Source: Undaria pinnatifida (taxonomy: Eukaryota; Sar; Phaeophyceae; Laminariales; Alariaceae). From it: a stretch of DNA of 64,000 nt. The position numbers were made by a program, and so were the translations under genes. The notes beneath the pieces were generated by a model. That model saw only the letters and a program-made list of their open reading frames with translations. It had not been told where the DNA came from and ran no database searches. This document shows, one piece after another, positions 11,702 to 23,422 of this stretch. The first letter of the stretch is position 1; each line of letters begins with the position of its first letter. The stretch spans positions 7,948,346 to 8,012,345 of the forward strand of contig JABAKD010000019.1 of assembly GCA_012845835.1 (NCBI GenBank), given 5' to 3'.

Positions 11702-12980
11702 AAACAACAACAACAACAACAACAACAACATGTTACAGCAAACATCCTTCTTTCAGTTGTCAATAAATATTTAATTCGTCCGCACTGGCCGCACATCTAT
11801 TTCAGGTACCGCAGTGTCTTATTACCGTACGTACCATCGCACACACCGAAGAAAAACAGCAACAAACAGCATAAAAAAAACTGAACAAGTCGACCGTCGA
11901 AAATAGGTGTTAAATCGAGTAGTATTATTTATAGTATTAACAGCAGTAGTAGTAGTAGCCGTCCGCTCGCCGCGGTGACACATAATTTTTACGATTTGTA
12001 TATTTATGTAAGTAAGTGCTGTTTATCTACCTGGTATATCGCATTGCGTATAAAAGGCAGAAAGTCTCACCCCGGTGAAAACGTGCCTTGTTGTTTTGCC
12101 TCGTTTGGTGGTGTGAGGAGGAGCGATTCTTGTGCCAAAATGTTGGGCGTGCTGGGTGTGTGCTGGGTGTGTGCTGAGTGAGTGTTGGGTGGGGGTGTGT
12201 TGGGTGTGCTCTGTGTTGGGCTGCTACATAATCGATCAAGGATTGCTGCGTCAGCCAACTGGTACACGCTAAGCAACAGGCGTGGAAATATCTGGACTCG
12301 GTGTGTTGAAGGGTTTATTCGCGGGTAAAATACCACGCGCACACCACCCACTACGTACCGGTAATGTACGAAGTAGCAGTGACACCTTTGGGATTACTAC
12401 TTACTTGTCGCTGCGTGTATGAACAATGTACAGTAACATACGTTTACGTTGCAATTGGTGATCAACGTAATTTGGAAGATTTGTTGGACTTGTTATTGAA
12501 AGGATGTTTTTCAAGAAGAGTAGACTGCACGTCTAGTTCTGTTAAATATTGGCGCGTGCTAAGTAAATGCCACGTCGTCGAGTATACGACGATAGGAGTG
12601 TGCACGCTGCAGTTGAACTTGCCTAACTATCGTTGGAATCTACAATAATAATACTAATCGCGAATACTACTTGAATCGGCCATGAGATTGTTCGCCTGTG
12701 GCCAACCTCTCGGGAGATTCACTCACATTCATCGAGGTGAACTTTACGTGAAATCAACGCGGGGGGTGTTTCGCCGCAGTGAAGGGGGTAGTCTAATAAT
12801 ATCATATTAATATAGTTGTATGATAGTACGCGTTTCTTTTACCAACCAGTTTCGGTGCGAGGTGCAGAACTCCGCCTCATGACCGTTGTTAGGTACATGT
12901 ATTCCACGCCAAACTAAAACAATAGGACCCCTCCCATTAATATGAAAAAAACTCACCCACATAGTCTAGTACCAGGTATA
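11040..12980. other. No gene recognised; contains a (CAA)n microsatellite
   Basis: AT-rich sequence with a long (CAA)n tract at about 11617-11731. A 94-codon plus-strand frame at 12364-12648 shows no motif. A TACCTGGTA palindrome lies at 12028. Confidence 0.5.
11617..11731 (+). repeat. (CAA)n microsatellite
   Basis: Almost uninterrupted AAC/CAA triplets over about 115 bases. Confidence 0.92.
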
Positions 12981-12984
12981 TCAC

Positions 12985-13080
12985 AAGTACCAACAACGCA
13001 GCTTGCAAAGTTTAAAGATGGGTCTTGACCCGAAATTCGTCGAACTCACGGCTGAAGTCCTTGAAATATTTTTATAAAAT
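12985..13080 (+). repeat. Family B fragment with a short conserved reading frame
   Basis: GCAGCTTGCAAAG is followed by ATG at 13018 and a 19-codon frame, MGLDPKFVELTAEVLEIFL, ending in TAA. Related fragments lie at 41955-42050 and 45590-45670. The antisense of family A carries the similar QLAKMSFDEIFDLTAG. The TAA falls at the same distance after the LTA motif, so I treat these as copies of one terminal peptide or exon. Confidence 0.5.
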
Positions 13081-13339
13081 ATTGTTGTACGTAGCGTGCG
13101 TCATTTAGTCTATGCATTAAATGTTATCGTGCGAATGTGTTCCTATAAAAATTGAAAAACGTCAGCGAGCGGTGAGTACGACCAAATAACCATACATAGT
13201 CTATATATGTTACTTACGGCAATTTCATCCACCACGTACCTGGTATTATCATACAAGGTTCCCCTTCGGGAGGTGGACACGTGCCTCCCGGGGGCGACGC
13301 AAGTCGAATGACTACAACTAACTGATGATGATGAAGTAT

Positions 13340-13987
13340 TTATGCAGAAGGTGTATATCGGAGGGATGCGTAGTGGAAAGAATGTGGATAATATAATAAG
13401 ATATCACAGACTTTTGGAGGAGGAGGGTTGGGATATTGCTGAGGCTCGGTGTGATAAGTTATTCGAAAGTCCACTCCGTATAACTGCGTGGCAGCAACTA
13501 ATTCTACGTTTGTAGCATATGCGTAAGGCTGTGACATGAAGTGGAGATACTCTTCAACACTCGAATATGTAGTAGGTTGAGATTCAGCGACTTCCACAAG
13601 TTCTTGATTTGCTCCAGCTAAGATGCTGTCGTGGAAAGTGTTGAAACCTGATCCTGGGATAACGGTGTACAAATTGGTTGTGATGTGGGCAATAATATGT
13701 GCACGGACGATGTGATGTAAAGCTGGGTTGTTGTGCACACGACGCGAGATACATCTTAACAAACATGCACCATCACCAATCTCGGGAATAATGGACCATT
13801 GACCAGAATTGTTATTGTTGCCGCTGTTGTTGTCTTGATCATTTTCGCTGTCTGATGGGTTTGTACTGCTGTCGCTGCTGTTAGAGGAATCATTGGTGTC
13901 AATTTGTTGTTTGTTTTCTGTGTCCAGTATTTTTCCCCGCGTGCTTATACCGATGTTTGTTGCCGATATGGTCTGTTGTGTGCACAT
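13340..13987 (-). CDS. OTU-like cysteine protease domain protein
   Basis: An intact single-exon frame of 215 residues. Residues 1-62 are Ser/Asn/Asp-rich and probably disordered. Residues 66-210 match the OTU deubiquitinase fold. The nucleophile motif GDGACLLR holds Asp72 and Cys75, a helix follows (VRAHIIAHITTNLY), and VEEYLHFMSQPYAYATNVEL corresponds to the usual Y-x-M and xxE segment. The C-terminal catalytic His205 lies in FHYASL. All triad-type residues are present, so activity is plausible. OTU proteases remove ubiquitin-like modifiers, and such domains are also found on transposons and large DNA viruses. No transposase or virus gene adjoins it, so a cellular or TE-derived origin cannot be separated here. 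A weak CGGGAGG/CCTCCCG inverted repeat lies just 3' (13267-13291). Confidence 0.8.
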   Translation of the reverse strand: MCTQQTISATNIGISTRGKILDTENKQQIDTNDSSNSSDSSTNPSDSENDQDNNSGNNNNSGQWSIIPEIGDGACLLRCISRRVHNNPALHHIVRAHIIAHITTNLYTVIPGSGFNTFHDSILAGANQELVEVAESQPTTYSSVEEYLHFMSQPYAYATNVELVAATQLYGVDFRITYHTEPQQYPNPPPPKVCDILLYYPHSFHYASLRYTPSA

Positions 13988-14378
13988 CGTTACTTTTGCT
14001 TGGGTTGTGTTGCTACTTTATATCTCTTTATACAGGTTTCGCTACTGCTGTATGGTAACCACCGTGTCAATTGTGAGGGAGAACTCACAGTAGTAATGAC
14101 ATAGTTCACGTCGTTGCGGCGGGTACACATACACCGCGCCCGCGTCTAGCAGTGCGGGAAAATTCTCTCGCAAATACATTTTGATGCCACCCCGATGTAC
14201 GTGCGAGGACTAAAGTTCCACCGTGTGTAGTAGTAGACGTATTTAAGCCTGACGATATGCCTATATTTTAGGCTCTAAACCAAATTAAGCCCTATCGTGT
14301 TTTAAATGTCTACAAAATAGGTCTATTTTATCGACCTAACGACCACGGCAGACCACGGTGAGATGTGGATTTTCCCAA

Positions 14379-14416
14379 AATATGCACTTGGGCACATTTT
14401 GGCCCAAGTGCATATT
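14379..14416. other. Perfect 15-bp inverted repeat with 8-base loop
   Basis: AATATGCACTTGGGC at 14379-14393 and its exact reverse complement at 14402-14416 flank the loop ACATTTTG. It lies in AT-rich intergenic DNA with no assigned gene. It could form a stem in RNA or cruciform DNA, or be a small foldback element. Confidence 0.85.
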
Positions 14417-14419
14417 TGA

Positions 14420-15640
14420 AGCAATTTTCCGAGTATTTTCCAGCAAACAACAGCATTTCAGACGACAAAAGCTCGAGGAAACATCAGACGGATGCCTACA
14501 TTTCGAGGGTGGAAATTGAACCGGGTTGAGGTCCAGTCCTGCTGTGCTGCTGTACTGACTGCCACACTGAGGCACACCGAAGGCGGCAGACGCCTGCGAG
14601 GTATCCTACATATGAAGCGAGTATGGAGTACGAAGCACTCAATGTTTTTGCCAGGCACCAGTTATTTGTTTTGGCCGTTTGTTCAAGCTCGCACAGCATG
14701 GGCAGGGGAGGGTCTTTCTCGAAGTTTCCACCCACTCATGTGCTGACTCATGACATAAATCCTCGTCTTGCCATCTGCGTCTGGAGTAGTGCAGAAATAT
14801 CATAGTATATTTTCAAGTAGTTTGATCTTTCCTCGGCTTTTCTTTTTATGCGTACTGAAAGAGACCACTATTTCGAGTTTTAGACATATGGTGTTTTTTT
14901 TATGCGTTTAAGGTCGAAATATCGAATGGCCTAGCTCTTCCAGTTGGAAGTACTTAAGACCTAACCTCGAGGCTTAAATACGTCTAGTGTGTGGTTGCCC
15001 GGGGACAGAAGTGTCTCATACCCCGCAAAATAGAGCCAGTCTCGGCGGCTTTCCGCGGCCATAGCTCGCGCCACGGACTCCCATGAGCCCGGCACACGGC
15101 TGATAATATACCGACGCGTAGTCTGATCGCATTGCAGAAGAAAGCACACCAAAAAACTCTGCGCCGGCGGAGAAAAAGGGACGGACTAGGCAAAAAAATC
15201 AAAATGGTACATATGCATATGCGTTAGTATATTGTGCGTTTAATTCTTGGTAGCAAGTCAATTCCCCAGAGAGCGTAGGACCCCTCTCCGATCTTTCTCG
15301 ATCAACAGCGTTCCACTACTACTCTGTACTCTGTGCGTCGCGTAGCTTCAACCACCATCATTTTTGCAGAGGTACCAACTACAGCGCAGCATAATGGGCT
15401 CGCTGTCAATGCATGCCATATACCGCCGGATTCTCTGCGGTAGAAGTCACTGTACAGAAGCCAAGCCGCCTACTTTGCTCCTGCCCATCCACCACATAGC
15501 TCGACCCTTCACTGCCCCAGGGTCCACAGTTACAGCACCGCAGCTCTGACACCCTCAAATGCTGTGCAAGTGCTCCTTGCAAGTTGGATTTTTCGTGAGG
15601 GGTTTTTTTCGTCCTGCCCCCCCCGTGACTAGAACTTGGA
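14420..15640. other. No gene recognised
   Basis: Short open frames on both strands (up to 84 codons within the stretch) lack motifs and overlap each other. I see no repeat of note before the minisatellite edge. Confidence 0.4.
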
Positions 15641-15649
15641 TCTAGTGAA

Positions 15650-17730
15650 CGGTGAAACTCTGTGCTGGCTTTTTTGGGCACAACTGTTGTTGGCGCGTGC
15701 GATGCCCTATAGACTATTCCACCATTCATGGGCACGCGGGGACTATAATACCACTTTCTGTGTGGGCACAGCTGCGACAGTGCGGCACTCTGCACTGCTG
15801 TCAACGTACCTGTCCCTTTATCGGTGGGAGTGGGTACGTTTTTTTTTTCAGCTGTCCGGGCGTTAGGCCGTCTTCCTGCCGGTACGTGTATGTGCTGCCC
15901 CTCCACAATCCTGCCAGGATAAATGCCGCAAAAAAATGTACAGGGTTCCACGATGCTACTAGGACAAATGCTGCAATTTTGTTTTGCAGCTGTCACGACG
16001 GGTACTGTCAGTTGCAAAGCGGTTTACAGTCGGCGGAGATGCTGAGCACTATACTACTGTAGGCGCAAACGCTGCCTTCCTGCTGCCGTTGATACATGTG
16101 CTGCCCTTCACGATAATGGTATGGTCTACGCTGGAATTGTTTTCTTCTTCGCACATGTCCGGACAGCTAATGCCCGTTGCAGAGCGCTTACTACTGTAGT
16201 TTGCGGAGATACTGCGCTTAACACAGCTTTTAATAGTGCAGTGGAGATCAGCCCGTTTGATGCGGTACCTTTGGGGGCAAACAGCCTTCTATTTGACTAC
16301 TGTGGGCTTACACATCTTTTCTACAGCTGGTGTTGGTACTACAATACCCATCTTGGTGCGGTTGAAAAATTGCCGTTACCTATTATTAACACAGCAGTGA
16401 TACTGCAGCAATCAGCACTACTGTAGGCACGACCGTCCCCCTTTAGTGCGGTCGGGGGAAACTACCTTGTTCGGGGGGTTATACTGCCCGTTTTTTATAC
16501 GGTTGGTGCGCGAACCTATGCTGTCCTACCCCCTTCTACACTACTGTTGGGGCGGATGCTGCCCGTTTTTTTTTTTATATATATACGGTTGGTGCGCGAT
16601 CCTCTACTGTCCTACCTCCTCCTACACTAACTACTGCTGTTGGGGCGGATGCTGCCCGTTTTTTATACGGTTGGCTGCGCGATCATTCACTGCGCTACCC
16701 TCCGCCTACACTCCAGTTGCGGCGGATGCTGCCCGTTTTTATACGGTTGGCTGCACGTTCCTTCACTGTGCTGCCCCCTCCCCTACACTACTGTTGGGGC
16801 GGATGCTGCCCGTTTTTTATACGGTTGGCTGCGCGATCATTCACTGCGCTACCCTCCGCCTACACTCCAGTTGCGGCGGATGCTGCCCGTTTTTATACGG
16901 TTGGCTGCACGTTCCTTCACTGTGCTGCCCCCTCCCCAACACTACTGTTGGGGCGGATGCTGCCCGTTTTTTTATACGGTTGGCTGCGCGATCATTCACT
17001 GCGCTACCCTCCGCCTACACTCCAGTTGCGGCGGATGCTGCCCGTTTTTATACGGTTGGTGCGCGATCCTCTACTGTCCTTCCCCCTCCTACACTAACTA
17101 CTGCTGTTGGGGCAGATGCTGCCCGTTTTTTTTTGTACGGTTGGCGGGGCGACCCTTCACTGTGCTACCCCCTACGCTACACCTCGCTTAAATGCTGCCT
17201 GTTTTGGTACGATGAGCGTCGGCGTGTTGGGCGATCCTTCACTGTGCTACCCCCTACGCTACACCTCGCTTAAATGCTGCCTGTTTTGGTGCGATGAGTG
17301 TCGGCGTGTTGGGCGAACCTTTATTGAGCTACCCCCTACACTGCACCTAGGTTAAATGCTGCCTGTTTTGGTGCGATGGGCGTAAGCTTCTTGTGCAACC
17401 CTTTACTGTGTGATGCCCCCCTACACTGCACCTAGGTTAAATGCTGCCTGTTTTGGTGCGATGGGCGTGGGCGCTTTGGGCGACGCTGATGCCTGTTCAA
17501 GTGCGATGGCTGCAGACGTACCTTTACTGTGTTGCACCCCCTGCACTGCGGTTAGGGTCAGTGCTGCCCATTTTTGGCTGCTTTTACTGCGGTTTGTGCG
17601 GGCGTTACCCGTATACCCTACGGTCAGACTGGGCGCTGCTCTTATGTTGCGGTTTTGGTGAATGGTACCCTTCTTACTGCTGTACTCCTTTTATACGGCT
17701 AGTTGGCGTGGGTCGTGACTGCTACCATCA
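15650..17730 (+). repeat. 77-bp minisatellite array with dimeric higher-order structure
   Basis: The landmark GATGCTGCCCG recurs at 16555, 16648, 16725, 16802, 16879, 16956, 17034 and 17115, so the core period is 77 bp. Adjacent units alternate between a GCGCGATCATTCACTGCG type and a GCACGTTCCTTCACTGTG type, giving a dimer of about 154 bp. Units from 17190 to 17450 have a period of 81-84 bp (AAATGCTGCCTG at 17190, 17271, 17354, 17438). Units before 16440 and after 17500 are increasingly degenerate. Because 77 is not a multiple of three, the array is open in all three plus frames (275 codons at 16446-17273), which does not indicate coding. Confidence 0.9.
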
Positions 17731-18030
17731 CTGATGCTGGACGGAGTCGAGGCCCATGTCTTGCTGTTTGCTGAAACACAGATATATCGCTACTTACAGC
17801 AGGGGCACCACAACAATATATCTGCCTCCATAGCTTCTTTACGCGTCGTTCCCATTCCGCCACCTTCCCCCACACCCCCTCCTTCCGCTGCCCTACATAC
17901 AGACAACAAGCAACATGTCTACCAAAGAGGAAGCGGGCTACTCGGGGCAGGCTGAGATCTTCCACGCACCCCAACCTGGATGCCCACGAGACAGGGAGAG
18001 CTCGCTTCTTTCAACTGTTATTCTTCGCGT
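17730..18030. other. No gene recognised
   Basis: Unique-looking sequence between the minisatellite and the SINE. Short frames on both strands have no motif. Confidence 0.35.
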
Positions 18031-18440
18031 GTTCCTGGCTCCATAGCCAGACGGTTAGAGGTGTGGGAGTGGGTTTTGAGGAGCCGTGTCTTCGACTCAT
18101 GGTCTAGTTCGTAGAACCGGAGTTTCCCCGAATCTCTCATGTTTCTGCATATGCGACTCATCAGGGTGGGCTTGTGTTAAGATACGGCCTCGAAAGTCCT
18201 GTAATTATTCGAATTTGAGATCATTTGAATGGGTTGCGCATGATAAGGTTGGCGTTTTATATTCGAGAAAGTTAGGAAGTAGATCGGAGACACGTGCCTC
18301 CGATCTCAGAAGCTGTCCCGGGCTCTGGTGGAAACGAATAAAGCTACATCTCTACGAAGGAAACGAAAGTGAGCACTCTCCGAGGACCTGCTCAATTGGC
18401 AGACCTGCAGGGGGCACTCTGTGTCCCCCACCTTTAATTT
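18030..18440 (+). mobile_element. tRNA-derived SINE, family 1, full-length copy
   Basis: The head carries an A-box-like TAGCCAGACGG (18044-18054) and a B-box-like TTCGACTC (18091-18098). The spacing is that of a tRNA promoter, though the tRNA stems have decayed. The body begins near GTGTTAAGATACGGCCTCG and has an imperfect palindrome centred on CACGTG (18280-18305). It ends near GGGGGCACTCTGTGTCCCC. Other copies are at 31240-31530, 31560-31830, 41334-41465 (head, minus) and 44145-44550 (minus). Confidence 0.7.
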
Positions 18441-18980
18441 ACCAACACGGTAAACACAACACGGTACTTCGAAAGAAGGAATATAGACTATACTAACATA
18501 TTACTATTTTTATTTTTGCCCTCCGACAATGTAGCGTAGATGCCTTTCCAGCATAAATCGAATATCCTTCCATGAAGCAGCAGTAGCACCTAATATGAAG
18601 TCGAATGATCGCACCATAATGCAGTGGTATCTTTCGCCAAACATTTGCCCATTTCCTTTCCCCACATCTTCTCCTTTTGTCTACTATTTTCTTTCCCTAT
18701 ATATACCTGGTATGTTATAGCTGAGAGTTTACTTTAATCCTCATGCCAACATTGCCACCCCAGGCCAGTGGCCGTAGTCCTCCCGATTCTTCCTCCCTTC
18801 CCCTCGCGGCCTGACGACCCCTCAGAGATAGTCTAAATCGATGAACTCTGCGCGAAATTGCGACCTAAGTGGTCACAGAAATGATTTGGAATAGTCGCTC
18901 CTTGCACACGCCTTTCCGTGCTAGGGACGATGCGTCCGTCCCATATTAATAATGCTTACAATGGCATTGACTACATGCGT
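18440..18980. other. No gene recognised
   Basis: AT-rich sequence with a TACCTGGTA palindrome at 18704. No coding or repeat structure is visible. Confidence 0.35.
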
Positions 18981-18984
18981 GTTG

Positions 18985-19260
18985 ATGTATTATAAAACAT
19001 AAAACACACACACACTTCTACATACAGCTGTGAGATCAAAGATTTCGTCAAAGCACATATTTGCAAGCTATGTGTGATAGTGCGATCGCGCGTGTCACTA
19101 TGTGTGTCCTCGTTAAGTACGTAGATATGTCGGCGACTCCCCTCAAAGCTAGGTTGTACCAGGGTCAACAGGGCGACGTTGATCAATCTGTGCCCGGAAA
19201 CTGTAAACCCGTTTTTGATGGGGATATATTTTATAATCAGGGACATATTATATAATCAGA
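18985..19260 (+). repeat. Family A core, diverged copy without G-runs
   Basis: It shares CAGCTGTGAGATCAAAGATT, TTGCAAGCTATGTGTGATA, GGTCGGCGACTCCCC-like and GGGTCAACAGGG blocks with the other family A copies, in the same order. It is more diverged and stops before the G-rich module. Confidence 0.75.
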
Positions 19261-19965
19261 CGGCTATGGAACGCACCAGTTTATTAGTATGTATCCGGTG
19301 AGGGGAGGGCGGGGGGGTTACGGAGGGGTGTAGTCAGCTTGTGCATGGCCGTAGTCGTATGACCATTGACCCTCGCATCCCTACTATGCCGGGACGGAGC
19401 ACGCCGGGTTTTCACCAACCAGGCAGACATTGCTTGCACCAAGCGCGAAGCGCCGTGAGGTGTTCGGCGAGTCGCATGAAGGGTGAAATGCATCCTTCCA
19501 AGAGCCGCTCAAAAGACGGACTTCGGCACCTCGTACCTATATTTTCTTGCTCATGGATGACATCGCCAATGAGTTATACTTTGTTTTCTGGTGTGGCCAC
19601 TCCAGAGACACCAATGAATGGGTATTACTATGTAATGAATGGGTATTACTATGTAACACTGCCGCCTCGTGGGTGCCTTACCATATTCACACTACGTGGT
19701 GCGATCATTCCCCTGGCGCGGAGTTAGGGTTCTCCATATATATGATCTTACTCGATAACCATCCTGGTGACCGCCAAAAGAAAAAAAAACGGTACCCTGG
19801 TTGTCTGGCTCACGCAGTGATTGGCATGTTTTACAGCGTCGTTGCCAACCAGCGCCAACCCCAGTACACATGTATAATGTTTTACGGTATCGGTGCCAAC
19901 CGAGGCCAACTATTATATATAGTCTATGTTAAGGGGGGTTAGAAGGGGGGGATAAAGGGGGGATT
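19260..19965. other. No gene recognised; two short tandem duplications
   Basis: An 18-bp unit, AATGGGTATTACTATGTA, is duplicated at 19617-19655. A GCCAACC..GCCAAC block of about 60 bp recurs around 19840-19910. Confidence 0.45.
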
Positions 19966-20345
19966 TTTCAACACTTTTAGGTCACATAAATGAATAGGAG
20001 CTTACTGCACGCGTGGTGCTAGGTCTAAGTCGAAGACGGGGGTGGCGGCGAAGGGGGGCGGGGGGGGGGGGGGTCATAGGAACTTATAAAAGAACTGGAT
20101 CCAGGAGGAGCTACTGAATGGATGGATGGCTCGAAGGTAAATAATAGCTGATATCACCTGGGTGGGGTAGTGTTTAAATCTCCTGGCGTTTTTTTCTCTT
20201 GGTGGGGCGGCGGGGGAGGGGGGCGGAGGGAGGGGGGGAGGATACGGAGGTGGATGGGAGCGAAATATTCTACCTGCATGGTAAATATTTCAAAGATGTA
20301 CTACGAGGTGGATGGGAACAAAATGTACGTCATGGTGTTGTTTTT
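19965..20345 (+). repeat. Family A G-run module
   Basis: It contains GGTGCTAGGTCTAAGTCGA, a G14 run, GGATGGCTCGAAGGTAAATAA, a GATATCACCTGG block and TGGTGGGGCGG. These are the module landmarks seen at 22100-22330 and 33360-33560. A GAGGTGGATGGGA block is repeated at 20247 and 20307. Confidence 0.65.
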
Positions 20346-21200
20346 ACTTTAATGCCAGTGGTTTTTGATGACCGTGTGATATAATAATATGAGGTACTAC
20401 GAATGGCACTTGTTGTGGTATGCTGTTGAGTTGGGGTTTCTGTATGTAGGTTGTACATGGTATGCATCCAGGGAAGATCGTCCCAATGGATATACGATGG
20501 TGTCACCTGGGCTATACTAGACAAGCATTGGAGAAACTGTTGCCATAAGGGTTCACCTGCATGCAGCAGTTACTTAGTAGCGATCATATCAACGCCTACT
20601 GGTTATATGTAAAATTGAACAGCCATAATACATACCAGGCCATCTACCTATCTATGTGATAAACAGCTAGTTATTAGTAGCAGATAGTAATTTGGGACGG
20701 TCGTATTTAGGTATAATACGGAGCATCATCATGCAGGGATAGCGTAGTCGGACATAACCGTATGTATGGAAGACGAGTCGAGACACCACTGCTGTATGTA
20801 CCCAATATCATGACTATTTATAGTGGCTTGTGTATTGGATTGTCCGCCGATACAATATTATACGTCGGACAAAACCACTTTGAAATGTAATATATCTTGC
20901 CAAATAAAGTAATAATAGCTACTTTTAGTATTAAAATTGCGAGCCAAATACGGAGTATATATGATAGTTACTATCAATCGGGTGTGTTTCCTTCGAATTT
21001 ACTGCTCTATTTCCACCCATCGACATTCAGCTCAACCGGTGTACGTGCCGATGCCTCCTAGAAGAGCGACGAGCTCTCTCTGTGGCCACAAAACTAGGGG
21101 ACAGAGATACACATAGCAACTACAACAGCAAGGTGATTTGATCATGCAAACCAGGCCACCTGCAATGAACACGACGGGGGAAAATGCAAGCCAGCACACC
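20345..21200. other. No gene recognised
   Basis: AT-rich sequence with only short unremarkable frames. Confidence 0.35.
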
Positions 21201-21207
21201 AGCTTAA

Positions 21208-21290
21208 CCCCTTTACAGCTGGAACACCCCTCTTTGGGGACAAATTTGCTTGGAATTAGTGTAGGGAGGGGTTTGGGGGCTCTAAAGGGG
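21208..21290. mobile_element. 83-bp piggyBac-type MITE with TTAA flanks
   Basis: TTAA at 21204-21207 and 21291-21294 flanks an 83-bp element. Its termini CCCCTTTACAGC and GCTCTAAAGGGG are inverted repeats with one mismatch. TTAA target duplication and CCC-starting termini are hallmarks of piggyBac elements. A diverged inverted copy is at about 58415-58501. It is too short to encode a transposase and so is non-autonomous. Confidence 0.72.
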
Positions 21291-21362
21291 TTAATGGCTT
21301 GATGAGGGAATGCTTGTTTAATGTATCCACGTTCAACTACGCAATACGTTACTTCGTTCAGC

Positions 21363-23390
21363 ATATACTATAAAAAATGAAAATACACTCCAGCTGTGAG
21401 ATCGAAGATTTCGTCGAAACTCATCTTTGCAAGCTGTGTGTGATACTCCGATCGCGCGCATTACGAGTTGTGTGTCCTCATTAAGGATATAGGTCGGCGA
21501 CTCCCCTTACAACTACAGTGTGGCTATCAGGGTCAACAGGGTGATTTTAGTCAGTCTGTGCGCGGAAACTATAAAACCCGTTTCTGAGGGGGACAAAATC
21601 TGACAGCTGTGGAGGGAAATGTATCCTTTTATCAAGTGAATCTTGTAAGTCGAATAACCGGTGAGGGGGGGGGGGCGGAGTTTTGAAGGACGTGGGGGCC
21701 TGGTTTTGATCAAAAGCGAGCGGGTTTGGAGGGGGGGGGGGGGAAGGGGGGAGCAATTTGTGCATGTAAGTTATAATCCTTTCAAGGGGATAAATCTGAC
21801 GGTTTTGGCACCAGTTTATTATTGAGGAGGGGGGGGGGGGGGCTGGGGCGGGGGTGGCGCGTGTGGGGCAGCTCAATATGTGCGTGGAAACCATACATTA
21901 TTTTGAGGGGATAAATGTGACGGTTTTGGAAATAATGCATCAGTTTATCATGTATATCCTGGGGTAAGTCGTACAATCAGTGAGTAGAGAGAGGGTGGAG
22001 TGTTCGAGGGGGTGGGGTTGGGATGGGGTGGGGGGGGGGGAGGTGGGGGGTGGGGGCGGGGGGGGGCGGGGGAGGCGGCGGGGGGGGGGGCGGGGGGGGA
22101 AAGGAAGGGTTTTAGGTGAGGGGTTTGTTATACGTTTGGTGCTAGGTCTAGGCGATGGTGTGGGTGAATAATGATGGGGAAGAAGGGGGCGTTCGGGGCG
22201 GGGGGGGGGGGGGATAGCAGCGGCATGGATGGCTCTCGAAAGATAATGAGGTGATATCCTGTGCGTAAAGTGTTTATTAATCTGGCGGATTTCGATATTT
22301 AGTGGGGCGTTTGAGTAAGGGAGAGCGAGGGGGGAGGGGGGGGGGGGGGGATTTTTAGCAGGTTTAGGTCACAAATAATATTCAAATACACTTCGGCTGT
22401 GAGATCAAAGATATGTAGGGGCTTGTTGTACGCGTGGTGCTAGGTCTAGGCGATCGTGCGGGTGGTTGGAAAAGAGGGGGCGTTGAAGGGGGGGGGGGTC
22501 GGGGGGAAAAAGATTTGAAAACTACGTCATGGATGGTCAGAAAGATAGTGACGTGATTCAACTGCGTATAGGTGTTTATTACTCTGGCCGATTTCGATTG
22601 TGAGTGGGGCGTTTGGACAAACTACGCGGAAGGGTGGGGGGGTCGGGGGACGGGGGGGGGGGGGGGGGGGGGAGGGGGAAGGGGGGGGGGTTTCATGAAC
22701 AAGAGGGGTCAGGGGAGGGGGAGGGGAGGGGGGGGGGGGCGGGGGGGGGACATTTCAATATGTGCGCGGAAACTATAAATCCTTAAAGGGGACAAACCTG
22801 ACGATTGTAGCAATAAGATATCTCTTTATATCATCTGGCTTGCTATGTTTACTATTCTAGAAGGTTTGATGTTCGATGCAGCATGCAACCCAGTGTTTAA
22901 GTGTAGTAAATAACGTGTTAAATCTTCATAAGTTGTTGTTGTATAATACATGGATCGAAAGCTAGAATATCTTATAGAACATTTGTAGTTACCATTATTT
23001 TCTGACATCGCTAATTATAAGAAAGAGATACGTATTGTCAAATAGAACAGGCGAGGTGATGTGGTCGTGCACTGTTTGTCACCACCATCATGCAGTTACC
23101 ATTATTTTCTGACATCGCTAACTATACGAAAGAGATACGTATTGCCAAATACAGCATGCGAGGTGATGTATGTGGCCATGTACTGTGTCCGTCATTGAGC
23201 ATTAGAGGGAGGGATGCGAATCGTCAGTTTTTAAGGAACGCTTGGTATACATGCGCTCAATTACGTTACCTCGTTAGTCATGCTTGGTATACACGCGCTC
23301 AATTACGTTACCTCGTTAGTCATACTTCGTTTATCATAGGTTGGGAGGCGATCATGCAGACGGTATGTACGAAATACCCTAGCATATACT
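21363..23390 (+). repeat. Family A, long copy (A2)
   Basis: It starts at the ATGAAAATACACTCCAGCTG boundary and runs through the core (GAAGATTTCGTCGAAACTC, GTCGGCGACTCCCC). Repeated G-run modules follow (for example at about 21665, 21733, 21825, 22025-22100, 22200, 22340, 22650-22750). The 3' unique part begins AAGGTTTGATGTT. All G-runs are on the plus strand. It is more diverged from the 32.7 and 38.4 kb copies than they are from each other. Confidence 0.8.
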
Positions 23391-23422
23391 GGAGTATACG
23401 TTTGTATACCGGGGGTGTGTGT

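Noticed and set aside
15406-16017. 203-codon minus-strand frame
   Set aside because: It overlaps the degenerate edge of the minisatellite, has no recognisable domain, and the plus strand is equally open.
16446-17273. 275-codon open frame on the plus strand
   Set aside because: It is produced by the 77-bp minisatellite, which is open in several frames; no motif or start context supports coding.
21980-22786. Gly/Pro-rich frames across G-runs, repeated at 33-34 kb and 39-40 kb
   Set aside because: They depend on homopolymer length, which differs between copies, so no stable frame exists.
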